Shown piece by piece: positions 1 to 10,500 of a stretch of 64,000 bases of DNA; position 1 is the first letter of the stretch, and each line of letters opens with the position of its first letter. The stretch spans positions 157,711 to 221,710 of the forward strand of contig NZ_PJEO01000016.1 in NCBI RefSeq assembly GCF_002843175.1, written 5' to 3'. Source of the stretch: Confluentibacter flavum (GTDB lineage: Bacteria; Bacteroidota; Bacteroidia; Flavobacteriales; Flavobacteriaceae). The position numbers were made by a program, and so were the translations under genes. The notes below the pieces were generated by a model that had not been told where the DNA came from, made no database searches, and worked only from the letters and a program-made list of their open reading frames with translations.

Positions 1-903
1 TTTCACACGAACAACCAAATCGTCCATAGAATCAATAAGCACATCTACCCAACCTTGATTGTAGCATTTGGTAGCTGCTTTTTCATTCACCTCAGCACAA
101 ATAGTAATACAACCAGCTATATTTCCAGCTTTGGGTTGTGCCCCACTCATGCCTCCCAAACCAGCGGTTAAGAATATTTTACCCGCTGCTGTATCTTCTT
201 TTTTCAATACTTTTCTAAAAGCATTCATGACCGTAATTGTGGTTCCATGAACAATGCCTTGCGGACCAATATACATAAAAGAACCCGCTGTCATTTGTCC
301 GTATTGCGTAACACCAAGTGCGTTAAATTTCTCCCAATCATCTGGCTTAGAATAATTTGGAATCATCATACCATTAGTAACAATAACTCTTGGTGCATTT
401 TTTGAGGATGGAAATAACCCCATGGGATGTCCAGAATACATATGCAATGTTTGCTCTTCGGTCATAGTTGCTAAATACTGCATGGTCAATAAATACTGTG
501 CCCAATTTTGAAATACTGCACCATTGCCACCATACGTTATTAATTCTTCTGGATGCTGCGCCACCACCGGATCCAGATTATTCTGAATCATAAGCATAAT
601 GGCTGCCGCTTGCGAACATTTAGCTGGATATTCGGAAATCGCTCTAGCAAAAATGTTATAGGCTGGCTTAAAACGATACATATAAATTCTGCCGAAATCC
701 TTCAATTCTTGAGCAAATTCTGAAGCCAATGCTTCATGCCATTTTTTAGGAAAATATCTTAAAGCATTTCTAATAGCCAACTGCTTTTCTTCTATTGATA
801 AAATATCTTTACGCTTAGGCGCTCTATTAATATCTAACGGATAATTATGTTTTGGAGGCATTTGAGTGGGAATGCCTTGAAGTATAAGTTCTTTAAACGT
901 CAT
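1..903 (-). CDS. hutU: Urocanate hydratase, C-terminal part outside window
   Basis: Urocanate hydratase converts urocanate to imidazolone propionate, the second step of histidine breakdown, in the cytosol with bound NAD. The open frame runs from an ATG (complement of 901-903) to the left edge without a stop, giving the first 301 residues. Recognisable family stretches are QNNLDPVVAQHPEELITYGG and NWAQYL near the middle and the glycine-rich GLGGMSGAQPKAG near the edge, which forms part of the NAD site in this family. It lies 126 bp downstream of hutH on the same strand, so the two are probably co-transcribed, with hutH first. The missing C-terminal part lies beyond the window. The family assignment is secure. 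Confidence 0.95.
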   Translation of the reverse strand, partial: MTFKELILQGIPTQMPPKHNYPLDINRAPKRKDILSIEEKQLAIRNALRYFPKKWHEALASEFAQELKDFGRIYMYRFKPAYNIFARAISEYPAKCSQAAAIMLMIQNNLDPVVAQHPEELITYGGNGAVFQNWAQYLLTMQYLATMTEEQTLHMYSGHPMGLFPSSKNAPRVIVTNGMMIPNYSKPDDWEKFNALGVTQYGQMTAGSFMYIGPQGIVHGTTITVMNAFRKVLKKEDTAAGKIFLTAGLGGMSGAQPKAGNIAGCITICAEVNEKAATKCYNQGWVDVLIDSMDDLVVRVK

Positions 904-1029
904 AACTATTTTTAATTATTTTAATTGTTTTGCATTTTGAAAAAAAAGGGGGTCTCTATACTAAATTTGAAATAAAACATGTGTAAAATTCAATCGAACT
1001 GAAAATCCTTTTTTAAAATACATACCCTA

Positions 1030-2520
1030 TTATTTTACTATAAAAGCCTGGTTTTTAACCATCATAATCAACGTATTGATATCATCTTTAAGCATACGGT
1101 CTTCTTCTAATTTGGCTACTTTACTTCTTATAATCCTAAAGTTTTTTTCTATAATATCAGAGAACGTATTTGGTCTTCTAAACTCCATGGCCTGTGTTGC
1201 ATACATGAGTTCGATGGCTAATATTTTTTCAATATTTCCCAAAATCTGATTGAATTTACGCCCAGAGATACTTCCCATAGAGACATGGTCTTCTTGCCCT
1301 AATGACGTTGGAATACTATCTGCCGAAGGCGGAAAACATAACGATTTGTTTTCTGATACCAATGCAGCCGTTGTGTATTGCGGAATCATAAATCCTGAAT
1401 TTAATCCACCACTGGCGGTTAACAATCTTGGTAATCCGTATTTACCTTCAATTAATAAATAGCATCTTCTATCGGAGATATTCCCTAATTCTGAAGCTGC
1501 TATAGATGCATAATCAAGAGCCATGGCTAGTGGTTGTCCATGAAAATTTCCTCCTGAAATTGCTTCCTTTTCACTTAACACAATAGGGTTATCGGTTACA
1601 GAATTCATTTCAATGTCTGCCAATTCATTGAGGTGATAATAAGCATTTCTAGAGGCTCCATGCACTTGTGGGATACAACGCATAGAATACGGGTCTTGAA
1701 CACGCTCGCAATTTTCATGCGATTTTATATTCTTGGAGTCTTTAAACAACATACGCATGCGTTTAGCAACTTCCATACTACCCTTAAATGGACGAATACT
1801 ATGCAACAATTCTTTAAAAGGTGATTCGCTACCTTGATAACCTTCTAAACTCATAGCGCCTGCAACATCTGCTAAATCGAGTAAATACCTCATTTTATTT
1901 AAGCCTATAATGGTATGAGCCAATATAAACTGTGTACCATTTATAAGCGCTAAACCCTCTTTTGCCAGTAATTGAATGGGCTGTAAGTTGTGTTGCTTTA
2001 AGACCTCTTTTGCTGGCATAATGGTATCTTCAACCCAAAACTCGCCTTCGCCAATTAATGGTAAAAAGAGATGGGATAATGGCGCTAAATCACCTGATGC
2101 TCCCACCGAACCTTGCTCGGGTACTACTGGCAATAAATCATTTTCTATAAAATAAATAATACGATCTATAACTTCTAAACGAATGCCCGAAAAGCCACGA
2201 CTTAAAGCATGTACTTTACAAATCATCATGATTTTTGATAATTCTTTGGCAATAGGATTACCAACGCCAACGGCATGTGTTATTAATAAGTTTTTTTGAA
2301 GCAAGCTAGTCTCTTCTGGTGAAATCTTCACATCACATAAAGGCCCAAACCCTGTATTGATGCCATAAACAGCTTTAGCACCATTGGCCATTTTTTCTAC
2401 TTTAGCTCTGCAATCATTTATTTTAGAAATGGCATAGTTAGACAAAGTTGCTTTCAGGCTGCCATTTGTAATAGCCATGACTTTATCTACTTCGAGTCTG
2501 TCGGTTCCGTATGCAAACAT
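1030..2520 (-). CDS. hutH: Histidine ammonia-lyase
   Basis: This enzyme deaminates L-histidine to urocanate and ammonia, the first step of the hut pathway. The 496-residue length is normal for the family. The signature GSVGASGDLAPLSH is present, and its Ala141-Ser142-Gly143 triad cyclises to the MIO electrophile. Other conserved parts are YGINTGFG near residue 52 and the late GSISGRKFNQILGN and QAMEFRRP stretches. The ATG at 2518-2520 is the first plausible start. It is transcribed toward hutU and divergently from a LysR-type gene 98 bp away; the shared intergenic region carries a TTAACA-N6-TGTTAA dyad that suits LysR control. Aromatic ammonia-lyases share this fold, but the adjacent hutU makes histidine the likely substrate. 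Confidence 0.95.
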   Translation of the reverse strand: MFAYGTDRLEVDKVMAITNGSLKATLSNYAISKINDCRAKVEKMANGAKAVYGINTGFGPLCDVKISPEETSLLQKNLLITHAVGVGNPIAKELSKIMMICKVHALSRGFSGIRLEVIDRIIYFIENDLLPVVPEQGSVGASGDLAPLSHLFLPLIGEGEFWVEDTIMPAKEVLKQHNLQPIQLLAKEGLALINGTQFILAHTIIGLNKMRYLLDLADVAGAMSLEGYQGSESPFKELLHSIRPFKGSMEVAKRMRMLFKDSKNIKSHENCERVQDPYSMRCIPQVHGASRNAYYHLNELADIEMNSVTDNPIVLSEKEAISGGNFHGQPLAMALDYASIAASELGNISDRRCYLLIEGKYGLPRLLTASGGLNSGFMIPQYTTAALVSENKSLCFPPSADSIPTSLGQEDHVSMGSISGRKFNQILGNIEKILAIELMYATQAMEFRRPNTFSDIIEKNFRIIRSKVAKLEEDRMLKDDINTLIMMVKNQAFIVK

Positions 2521-2584
2521 ATCTTTATTTATAATAAGTTGAATTTTAAGCCTCTAAATACAAAATTATCAATAAATTTGATGC

Positions 2585-2602
2585 TTAACAAGACTATGTT
2601 AA
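2585..2602. promoter_or_regulatory. Candidate LysR operator between hutH and its regulator
   Basis: A perfect dyad, TTAACA-N6-TGTTAA (18 bp), sits in the 98-bp gap between the divergent hutH and lysR-type genes. It contains the T-N11-A pattern known for LysR-family binding sites and lies 17 bp upstream of the regulator start. Binding by the neighbouring LysR protein and control of hutH/hutU are inferences from position and symmetry. Confidence 0.5.
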
Positions 2603-2618
2603 CACAATATTAATAACC

Positions 2619-3500
2619 ATGAGTTATCAAATAGAGCTTAGGCATATACGTTATTTTTTAGCAGTTGCCGATACCTTACACTTCAGAAAAGCCGCTGAAA
2701 AACTTTTTATTTCGCAACCTGGATTAAGCCGGCAAATTAAAGAAATGGAAGACCAGTTAGGCATCACCTTATTTGATCGCCATAACCGACAAGTGTTATT
2801 AACCAATGCCGGTTTATATTTAAAACAGGAGTTATCAAATAACCTGAAGAGTTTAGATGCTATTTTAAATCATGCCAAATTATTACAAGCAGGTAAAGAT
2901 GGGCAATTAAGTTTTGGTTATGTCGGTTCTGCTATGCAACACATTATACCCGAATTACTATTAAAATTTACACAAAACCACCCAAGTGTTTTATTTAGTT
3001 TAAAAGAAATGGACAATCAAAAGCAAATAGAAGGCTTGCTTGCTCAGGATATTGATATAGGGTTTGTAAGGTTAGAACGCGTGCCAAGAGGCTTAGAAAT
3101 TTATCCGCTTTTAAAAGAAACCTTTTGCTTGGTATTGCCCAAAGACCATCCTATTGACCGTTCCAATTTTAAAAATATAGCACAGTTAAAATCCGAACCA
3201 TTCATATTATTCGACCCAGAATATAGTGCGTCGTATTATGAAAAAGTCATGGAGATTTTTGATGAGAGTGGTTTTAGCCCTATGGTGTCTCATAATACCA
3301 TTCACGCAGATTCCATTTATAAATTAGTAGAACATAAATTTGGCGTGTCTATAGTTCCCAAATCACTGCAGACCGTAAACAATGATTCCATAAAATTTAT
3401 TGAATTAGATACCATTTCACAACGCACCGTATTATCTGCCGTGTGGGACAAAAACAATATAAACCCTATGTTAGTTCATTTTTTGAATTTAATTAAATGA
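2619..3500 (+). CDS. LysR-family transcriptional regulator, probable hut regulator
   Basis: A 293-residue LysR-type regulator. The N-terminal winged helix-turn-helix (about residues 5-65) shows the standard pattern RYFLAVADTLHFRKAAEKL followed by SQPGLSRQIKEMEDQLG and LFDRHNR. The rest is the two-lobed substrate-binding domain that senses a small-molecule inducer. It is transcribed divergently from hutH, the usual layout for a LysR protein that controls its neighbour, so a role in histidine-utilisation control is likely but inferred; the inducer (for example urocanate) cannot be read from sequence. The ATG at 2619 follows the candidate operator closely, so autoregulation is plausible. Confidence 0.88.
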   Translation: MSYQIELRHIRYFLAVADTLHFRKAAEKLFISQPGLSRQIKEMEDQLGITLFDRHNRQVLLTNAGLYLKQELSNNLKSLDAILNHAKLLQAGKDGQLSFGYVGSAMQHIIPELLLKFTQNHPSVLFSLKEMDNQKQIEGLLAQDIDIGFVRLERVPRGLEIYPLLKETFCLVLPKDHPIDRSNFKNIAQLKSEPFILFDPEYSASYYEKVMEIFDESGFSPMVSHNTIHADSIYKLVEHKFGVSIVPKSLQTVNNDSIKFIELDTISQRTVLSAVWDKNNINPMLVHFLNLIK

Positions 3501-3649
3501 GCTTGATTTGCTACAGAAAAAGAGATAAGTTCATTTCGACATCTGATATAAAACATGAAAACGATTTCATATCATTATAGTTAAAGGAGCCTCTCAAAAT
3601 ATCTTCTTTTCCAAACCACAACCTTAATCCCTTAATAACAATATGTTAA

Positions 3650-3668
3650 CCTATATTTTAAATATAGG
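3650..3668. promoter_or_regulatory. 19-bp perfect palindrome in front of a promoter-like box
   Basis: CCTATATTT-T-AAATATAGG is a perfect palindrome with 9-bp arms and a single central base. It lies just upstream of a CACCTTTG box (3672-3679), close to the Bacteroidota -7 consensus TAnnTTTG. The pair sits 163-170 bp before the phosphoesterase ATG at 3842. An operator for an unknown regulator is the simplest reading; no protein can be assigned. Confidence 0.4.
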
Positions 3669-3841
3669 TCGCACCTTTGTGGTTTTATAATACAACTATT
3701 TGCGAAATATCTATTTTAAGCAAATGATGATCCTGATAAATCATCAATCTACTCTAGTAGTAAAAGTAACTACTTATTTAAGTGGCTACTCACCTTCTCT
3801 CCAATTCAAAATACATAACAACCAAATCATCATACCAACGC

Positions 3842-4717
3842 ATGAAAAAAAGAGCTGTTGATATTGTTGTCATTTCCGATGTGCATTTGGGCACTTACGG
3901 ATGCCGCGCCAAAGAATTATTAAAATACCTAAAGTCCGTTAAGCCAGAAAGGGTTATTCTAAATGGCGATATTATAGATATTTGGCAGTTTAGCAAACGC
4001 TATTGGCCAAAATCGCACATGAAAGTTATAAAACACATTACTTCATTAATATCTAAAGGCGTCGAGGTAAATTACATCACAGGAAACCATGATGAGATGC
4101 TTCGGAAATTTGTAGGGTTTCAATTGGGTACGTTTAGCATTTCTAATAAAGAATTGCTGGAACTGGATGGTAAAAAAACCTGGGTGTTCCACGGTGATGT
4201 GTTCGATGTCACCATGCAACACTCCAAATACATCGCAAAACTGGGCGCTGTGGGTTACGATTCTTTGATTTTACTGAATAGCGCCATCAACTTTTTTGCT
4301 TCTAAATTTGGTAAAGGTCCTATCTCGATGTCCAAAAAAATAAAGAATGGCGTGAAATCGGCTATAAAATTCATTAATAATTTTGAAAAAATTGCTGCTG
4401 ATATTGCCATTGAAAATAATTACGATTATGTGGTTTGTGGTCACATTCATCAACCAGAAATAAAAAAAATAGAAACTGCTGAAGGTTCTGTGATGTATTT
4501 GAATTCGGGCGATTGGGTGGAGAATTTAACCGCTTTGGAATATTATGATAACAAATGGCATTTGTTCAGTTTTAAAGACCATGTAACGGTTGAAGACGGT
4601 ACTTATTCTGATGAAGATGATGAAGACGAAGAGCTATTGGAAACCAAAGATCTATTTCAAAATTTAATGAAAGAATTTCAAACCGAATCGAAACAGCTCA
4701 AAACAAACGTTTTATAA
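3842..4717 (+). CDS. Metallophosphoesterase, UDP-2,3-diacylglucosamine diphosphatase-like
   Basis: A calcineurin-like phosphoesterase of the LpxH-related type. The metal-binding motifs occur in order: ISDVHLG, NGDIID, TGNHDE, HGD and a late CGHIH. LpxH-type enzymes hydrolyse UDP-2,3-diacylglucosamine in lipid A synthesis; whether this protein does so or acts on another phosphodiester is not certain, because flavobacteria carry several paralogues. The C-terminus has an acidic tail rich in Asp and Glu. An in-frame GTG at 3782 would add 20 residues, but I prefer the ATG at 3842, since homologues begin directly before the first metal motif. A glycosyltransferase starts 10 bp after the stop, so the two probably form an operon. 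Confidence 0.85.
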   Translation: MKKRAVDIVVISDVHLGTYGCRAKELLKYLKSVKPERVILNGDIIDIWQFSKRYWPKSHMKVIKHITSLISKGVEVNYITGNHDEMLRKFVGFQLGTFSISNKELLELDGKKTWVFHGDVFDVTMQHSKYIAKLGAVGYDSLILLNSAINFFASKFGKGPISMSKKIKNGVKSAIKFINNFEKIAADIAIENNYDYVVCGHIHQPEIKKIETAEGSVMYLNSGDWVENLTALEYYDNKWHLFSFKDHVTVEDGTYSDEDDEDEELLETKDLFQNLMKEFQTESKQLKTNVL

Positions 4718-4727
4718 TCAGCCCCAA

Positions 4728-5717
4728 ATGAAAATACTATATGCCATTCAAGGTACCGGTAACGGACATTTAAGTAGAGCGCGCGACATCATTCCTATTC
4801 TCCAAAAAAAAGGTGTTGTATTGGATATTCTTATCAGTGGCACTCAGGCCGATATTAATCTGCCTTATCCCATAAGCTATCAATTAAAAGGATTGAGTTT
4901 CATTTTTGGCAAAAAAGGCGGTGTAGATGTTTGGAAAACCTATTTTAAAGCTAAAACCATGCGTCTTCATAAAGAAATAATGAGTCTTCCTGTTGAGAAT
5001 TACGATTTAATTATAAATGATTTTGAACCTGTATCGGCTTGGGCCTGTAAATTAAAAAAAATACCATGTGTTAGCTTAAGTCATCAATCTGCCGTATTAT
5101 CACCTGAAGCTCCAAAACCCAAAAAGAAAGACCCATTAGGAAAACTCATTCTTAAAAAATACGCGCCAACAACCAAACAATATGGATTTCATTTTAAGGC
5201 TTATGAAGATACCATATTCACGCCCGTTATTAGGCAAGATATTAGAGGTGCTAATTGTACAACGGGCGACCATTATACGGTGTATTTGCCTTCTTATGAT
5301 GATGAAAAAATATTGAGCATATTATCTAAGATTAAGGATGTTACTTGGGAGGTATTTTCAAAACACAATAAAAAAATAGTTTCAGATAAAAATATCACGG
5401 TACAGCCTATTACCAATGAAGCTTTTATAACTAGTATGGCGACCAGCAAAGGCGTTCTTTGTGGTGCTGGCTTTGAAACGCCTGCCGAAGCCCTTTATAT
5501 GAAAAAGAAATTGTTAGTCATCCCTATGAAAGGACAATATGAACAACAATGTAATGCCGCAGCTTTAAAAGATATGGGCGTACCCGTTATAAAATCCTTT
5601 AAAAAGAAATACCTTAAAAATATTAAAGATTGGATAGATAGTGATACAATTATTGAGGTTAACTACCCCGATATTACAGAACATATTATAGATAAGATAT
5701 TAGAAGAAAATCTATAG
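4728..5717 (+). CDS. Glycosyltransferase, GT28/MurG-like fold
   Basis: A 329-residue GT-B-type glycosyltransferase. It begins with ILYAIQGTGNGHLSRA, the nucleotide-sugar glycosyltransferase opening seen in MurG and MGT-like families, where the GxGxGH loop contacts the substrate. The second half has GVLCGAGFETPAEALYMKKKLLVIPMKGQYEQQCNA, the typical donor-binding C-terminal segment of GT28 enzymes. Donor and acceptor are unknown. Coupling to the LpxH-like phosphoesterase 10 bp upstream suggests a role in surface glycolipid or envelope metabolism. There is no signal peptide or obvious membrane segment, so it probably works at the cytosolic membrane face. Confidence 0.8.
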   Translation: MKILYAIQGTGNGHLSRARDIIPILQKKGVVLDILISGTQADINLPYPISYQLKGLSFIFGKKGGVDVWKTYFKAKTMRLHKEIMSLPVENYDLIINDFEPVSAWACKLKKIPCVSLSHQSAVLSPEAPKPKKKDPLGKLILKKYAPTTKQYGFHFKAYEDTIFTPVIRQDIRGANCTTGDHYTVYLPSYDDEKILSILSKIKDVTWEVFSKHNKKIVSDKNITVQPITNEAFITSMATSKGVLCGAGFETPAEALYMKKKLLVIPMKGQYEQQCNAAALKDMGVPVIKSFKKKYLKNIKDWIDSDTIIEVNYPDITEHIIDKILEENL

Positions 5718-5816
5718 TTCATGTTATTCAATTAATCTAATTAATTCCAAATACGTTATCGGTTTGATTGATTTGCAACAAGCAAATTGAATTGAGAACT
5801 TTTTCAAAAAAAATTT

Positions 5817-7190
5817 ATGGATTTTAACCATCCCCAAACAAACTTCATATTAAAACCACAAGATTTCGGAAAAGATTTTGTTTTTGGCGTTTCCACGGCT
5901 GCTTATCAAATCGAAGGAGCGCATAGCGTTCATGACAAAGGCGCTTCCATTTGGGATCAGTTCACTTCTAAAAAAGGAAATACATTTAATAACCACCATG
6001 GTCAAATAGCCTGCGATTTCTACAATAAGTTTGAGGAAGATATCTTGTTAATGAAATCCATGAATATTAAAAATTTCAGGTTTTCATTAGCATGGTCACG
6101 CATTATTCCCAATGGCATTGGAGATATAAGTCAAGCAGGTATTGATTATTATAATAAAGTGATTGATTTTTGTTCAGAATGTGGCATCACGCCGTGGGTA
6201 ACGCTTTATCACTGGGATTTACCGCAAGCGCTTCAAGACAAAGGTGGTTGGACGAACAGGGACATCGTATCTTGGTTTGAAAATTACGTACAAGTTTGCG
6301 CCACCCATTTTGGAGACCGTATAAAAAATTGGATGGTTTTAAATGAACCGATGGTTTTTACTGGGGCTGGTTATTTTTTAGGAGTGCATGCACCAGGTTA
6401 TAAAGGCTTAAAACATTTTTTACCTGCCATACACCACGCTGTAATGTGCCAAGCTGCTGGGGGTAGAATCTTGCGAAATTTAGTCTCCGATGCTTTTATT
6501 GGTACCACATTTTCATGTGCACAAACAACACCGTTTCGAGATACGCCTAGAGATTTTATAGCCGCAAAAAAGGCTGATGCTTTGTTGAATCGGCTTTTTA
6601 TTGAACCTTCGTTAGGTTTGGGATATCCGACAGAAGAAGTTCCGGTTCTCAAGCGCATTGAAGCTTATATAAAACCGGACGACTTAAAAAATGCTGCATT
6701 CGAGTTCGATTTTATTGGTGTGCAAAATTATACACGTGAAATGATTACTCACAGCTATTTAGTGCCTTATTTACAGGCTAAAATTGTAAAAGCCTCCAAA
6801 CGGAATGTAAAAACAACGTTGATGGATTGGGAAGTGTATCCGCCCAGTATTTATAATATGATTAAACAATTTAGCCAATATAGTGGAGTTAAAAAAATGA
6901 TTATTACCGAAAATGGTGCCGCTTTTACTGATAACTTAATCAATGGCACCATAGAAGATGTTGACAGACTTCATTACTTACAATCCCATTTAGAACAGGT
7001 TTATAAAGCCAAAAAAGATGGCTTTGATGTAGAAGGCTACTTTGTTTGGACCTTTACCGATAATTTTGAATGGGCAGAAGGCTACCATCCACGATTTGGA
7101 TTGGTTTATACCGATTTTGAAACCCAAAAGCGGATTATTAAAGCTTCAGGTAAATGGTATCAAAGCTTTTTGGGATACATAAAACCTTAA
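5817..7190 (+). CDS. Beta-glucosidase, glycoside hydrolase family 1
   Basis: A 457-residue GH1 retaining glycosidase of normal family length. Both catalytic glutamates are visible: the acid/base Glu177 in WMVLNEP and the nucleophile Glu365 in IITENG. The N-terminal GVSTAAYQIEGA and the late WTFTDNFEWAEGY with FGLVYTDF are also standard and form the sugar-binding subsite. There is no signal peptide, so it is probably cytosolic and cleaves imported beta-glucosides or short beta-glucans to glucose. The exported sugar-related protein downstream fits with saccharide use, but a shared operon is doubtful, since 353 bp separate them. Beta-galactosidase or fucosidase side activity is possible in this family. 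Confidence 0.93.
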   Translation: MDFNHPQTNFILKPQDFGKDFVFGVSTAAYQIEGAHSVHDKGASIWDQFTSKKGNTFNNHHGQIACDFYNKFEEDILLMKSMNIKNFRFSLAWSRIIPNGIGDISQAGIDYYNKVIDFCSECGITPWVTLYHWDLPQALQDKGGWTNRDIVSWFENYVQVCATHFGDRIKNWMVLNEPMVFTGAGYFLGVHAPGYKGLKHFLPAIHHAVMCQAAGGRILRNLVSDAFIGTTFSCAQTTPFRDTPRDFIAAKKADALLNRLFIEPSLGLGYPTEEVPVLKRIEAYIKPDDLKNAAFEFDFIGVQNYTREMITHSYLVPYLQAKIVKASKRNVKTTLMDWEVYPPSIYNMIKQFSQYSGVKKMIITENGAAFTDNLINGTIEDVDRLHYLQSHLEQVYKAKKDGFDVEGYFVWTFTDNFEWAEGYHPRFGLVYTDFETQKRIIKASGKWYQSFLGYIKP

Positions 7191-7543
7191 AACCTGAAAC
7201 GTTTTTACAATATCAAAAATGATCTTGCTATAATCAAGTAATTTTATTTTTAATTCTACAATCCTATACGTTTATAAATCAAAAGAAAATAAGACTTCAT
7301 TTTAAATGGTCAATAAAATACGTCTGTAAACCATAATCATATCCATAATGCTTATGGGTTGGTTCAAAATAATAGCCTCATAACATTATTTCCATATTAT
7401 CTATTCTAAAGCATGTTGGTATTTGCAATAAACCTTCCTAATCAACCCAGAATAGACACAATTAAACGAATAACCTCCTTAAACAGAATATCTTAACATT
7501 AAGATTTCTAAATTTGATTACTTATTTATCCAATTTAAATATC
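7191..7543. other. Gene-free stretch before the large exported protein
   Basis: 353 bp of AT-rich sequence without a credible open frame or a clear terminator hairpin. It must contain the promoter of the downstream gene, but I see no convincing TAnnTTTG box at a useful distance. Confidence 0.4.
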
Positions 7544-10500
7544 ATGGTCCCTCAAATTAAAATTTTCTGTAATTTCATATACTTCATTTTTATACTGTTA
7601 TCATATAACGCTTTTGCTCAGAGCTGGAGCCAGTCCATATTAACGTTCTCCGGAACTGGTAATGTAAATGGTGGTGTTACTTCTTTAATGTACGGCCCTG
7701 ATAATCGTTTGTATGTAGCAGAATATACGGGAGCCATTAAAATACTCACAATTCAGAGAAACAGCCCCATCAATTATGTTGCTACTAATGTAGAGATTTT
7801 GGACGGCATACGCACCATGCCCGATCACAACGATGACGGCACCCTGTACTCCAGTTTGAATAGGGAAACCCTAGGCCTCACGGTCGTTGGCACCCCAACC
7901 AATCCTGTGATTTATGTAACATCAAGCGATTTTCGTATTGGAGCTGGTGAAGGTGGTGGTAATGGAGATGTTAATCTTGACACCAATTCTGGTGTCATAA
8001 CAAGATTTAGCTGGAATGGAAGCGCTTGGAATGTGGTAGATATTGTAAGAGGGCTTCCTCGTTCCGAAGAAAACCATGCAACAAACGGTCTTGAATTTGT
8101 GACCATCAATGGAACCGATTACCTAATAGTAGCACAAGGTGGCCATACCAATGGAGGCTCTCCTTCTACCAATTTCGTATATTCTTGCGAGTATGCTCTT
8201 TCTGGTGCTATTCTGGCTGTAAATCTAACTGCTCTGGAAACCATGCCTATTTTGGATGATAATGGCAGGGCCTACATATATGATCTTCCTACTTTGGATG
8301 ACCCCACGCGCCCAAATATTCATGCGGACGGGTCTCCCGCATCTGAGGATCCCGATGATCCAAATTATTCCCCTCTGGATATCAATGATCCTTGGGGCGG
8401 CAACGATGGACTTAATCAAGCCATATTAGTCCCTGGAGGTCCTGTTCAAATACTATCTCCCGGATATCGCAACGCCTATGACCTCGTTGTAACAGAGAGC
8501 GGTGCACTATATGTTACAGATAACGGCGCCAATGGTGGCTGGGGCGGCCTACCTATGAACGAAGGGGGCGGCTCCGTGACCAATGATTATAACCCTGCTG
8601 AACCCGGCAGTAGCGATAGTTTACTATATGGTGAAATGGTTAATAATCTAGACCATTTGCAATTGGTAACCACAAACTTACAGGCTTATGCCTTTGGAAC
8701 CCTTCCTGAAACATATTATGGTGGGCATCCAAACCCCACAAGAGCAAATCCAGTAGGGGCAGGTTTATATACCGCCGATGGCATAAACAATGTTTTCCGA
8801 ACACTTAAATATGATCCCGACGGAAGTACGCCCGGTTCGACTTCGAATCCAAATGAAGCCCTACCTGTTAATTGGCCGCCGCTTCCAGTATCTGAAGCCA
8901 ACACGGTAGAAGGCGATTGGCGTGGACCAGGTATGATAAACCCAGATGGACCAAATGATGATCCTGTTGTGACATGGGGCACCAATACCAACGGAATAGA
9001 CGAATATACGGCATCCAACTTTGGTGGCGTCATGCAGGGCAATCTTTTGGCTGGTACACACAATGGACTCATTAGACGCGTGCAACTTAATGCCAACGGC
9101 ACGTTGGCATCAGGTGGACTAACATCTAATTTCCTTTCAGGGATGGGGGGAAATGCCCTTGGCATAACCTGTAATAGCGATTTTGATATTTTTCCCGGAA
9201 CGGTATGGGCAGGTACCTTGAATGGGAAAATAGTAGTTTTTGAACCAACAGATTTTTTAAATTGTTTAGACCCTAGCGATCCTTTATATGATGCGAATGC
9301 TGATTATGATAGTGATGGTTATTCAAACCAAGATGAGGAAGACAATGGGACTGAAATATGTAACGGAGGTTCTCAACCTGATGATTGGGATAAAGTGATG
9401 GGCGGTCAATTAATATCCGATTTGAATGATCCTGACGATGATTTTGATGGAATCCCCGACGCTCTGGATCCTTTTCAATTGGGAGATCCTACGGTAGAAG
9501 GAAGTGACGCTTTCACTATTCCAATATTGAATGATTTTTTCAATGATCAACAAAACCTTGGAGGAATTTATGGTCTTGGTCTAACAGGGCTTATGAATAA
9601 CGGAGATACAGGTGCCAATTGGCTTCTGTGGCTAGATAGGAAGGATGATCCAAATGACCCTAATCCAAATGATATATTAGGAGGTGCCCCTGGGCTTATG
9701 ACATCGCAGATGACGTCGGGTACTGCCCTTGGGACTTCTAACAATCAAGAGAAAGGATATCAGTACGGCGTACAAATCCAAAATGATTCTGGCATAATTA
9801 CAGTTTCAGGAGGAATGGTTGGGTTCAATGGCCCTTTAACACTTTATGAAAACCTATCAGCGCCTTCAGGTGAGTTGGGATTCTTTATTGGCGATGGCAC
9901 ACAAAGCAACTACATAAAATTTGTGGTGACAACAACTGGTTTTGTGGCTCTTCAAGAAATTGAGGATATTCCCCAAAGCCCCATAACATATAATTTACCA
10001 CAAGCTAATAGGCCGACTTCTGGAATTAAATTCTTTTTTGAAATTGATCCCTCAATCGGACAAGTAACCCTTAAGTTTCAAATAGACGAAGGTTCGCTCA
10101 CAACCTTAGGCACTATAGTGGCACAAGGCTCCATTTTACAAGCTTTACAAAGTTCAAGCACAGATTTAGCCGTCGGATTGATTGGTGCTTCTAATGAAGA
10201 TGGCGTAGAGTTAGAAGGGACTTGGGATTTTTTAAACGTAACTGCCGAAAAGCCCTATATGGTACAAAACATTCCTAATCTGCAAAGGGAATCAGGTGCT
10301 CCAGACGACATGTTTGATTTGGATGACTACTTTGAGGATAATAATGGGACGGCTAATTTAACTTACAGTGTGGCGCTTAATACCAATCCAAATATATTGG
10401 CCAGTATTTCTAATAATCTACTGACTATAACATATCCATCTGAATTACAGACAGCAGATATTACCATACGGGCATCTGACTTAAATGGTTATTTTGTAGA

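Noticed and set aside
3782..3841. GTG start adding 20 residues to the LpxH-like phosphoesterase
   Set aside because: The added residues show no conserved feature, and the ATG at 3842 directly precedes the first metal-binding motif, as in homologues.
8716..9165. 149-codon minus-strand frame within the large exported protein gene
   Set aside because: It is a shadow of a well-supported coding frame in a less AT-rich segment; its product shows no domain and the plus-strand gene continues unbroken through it.
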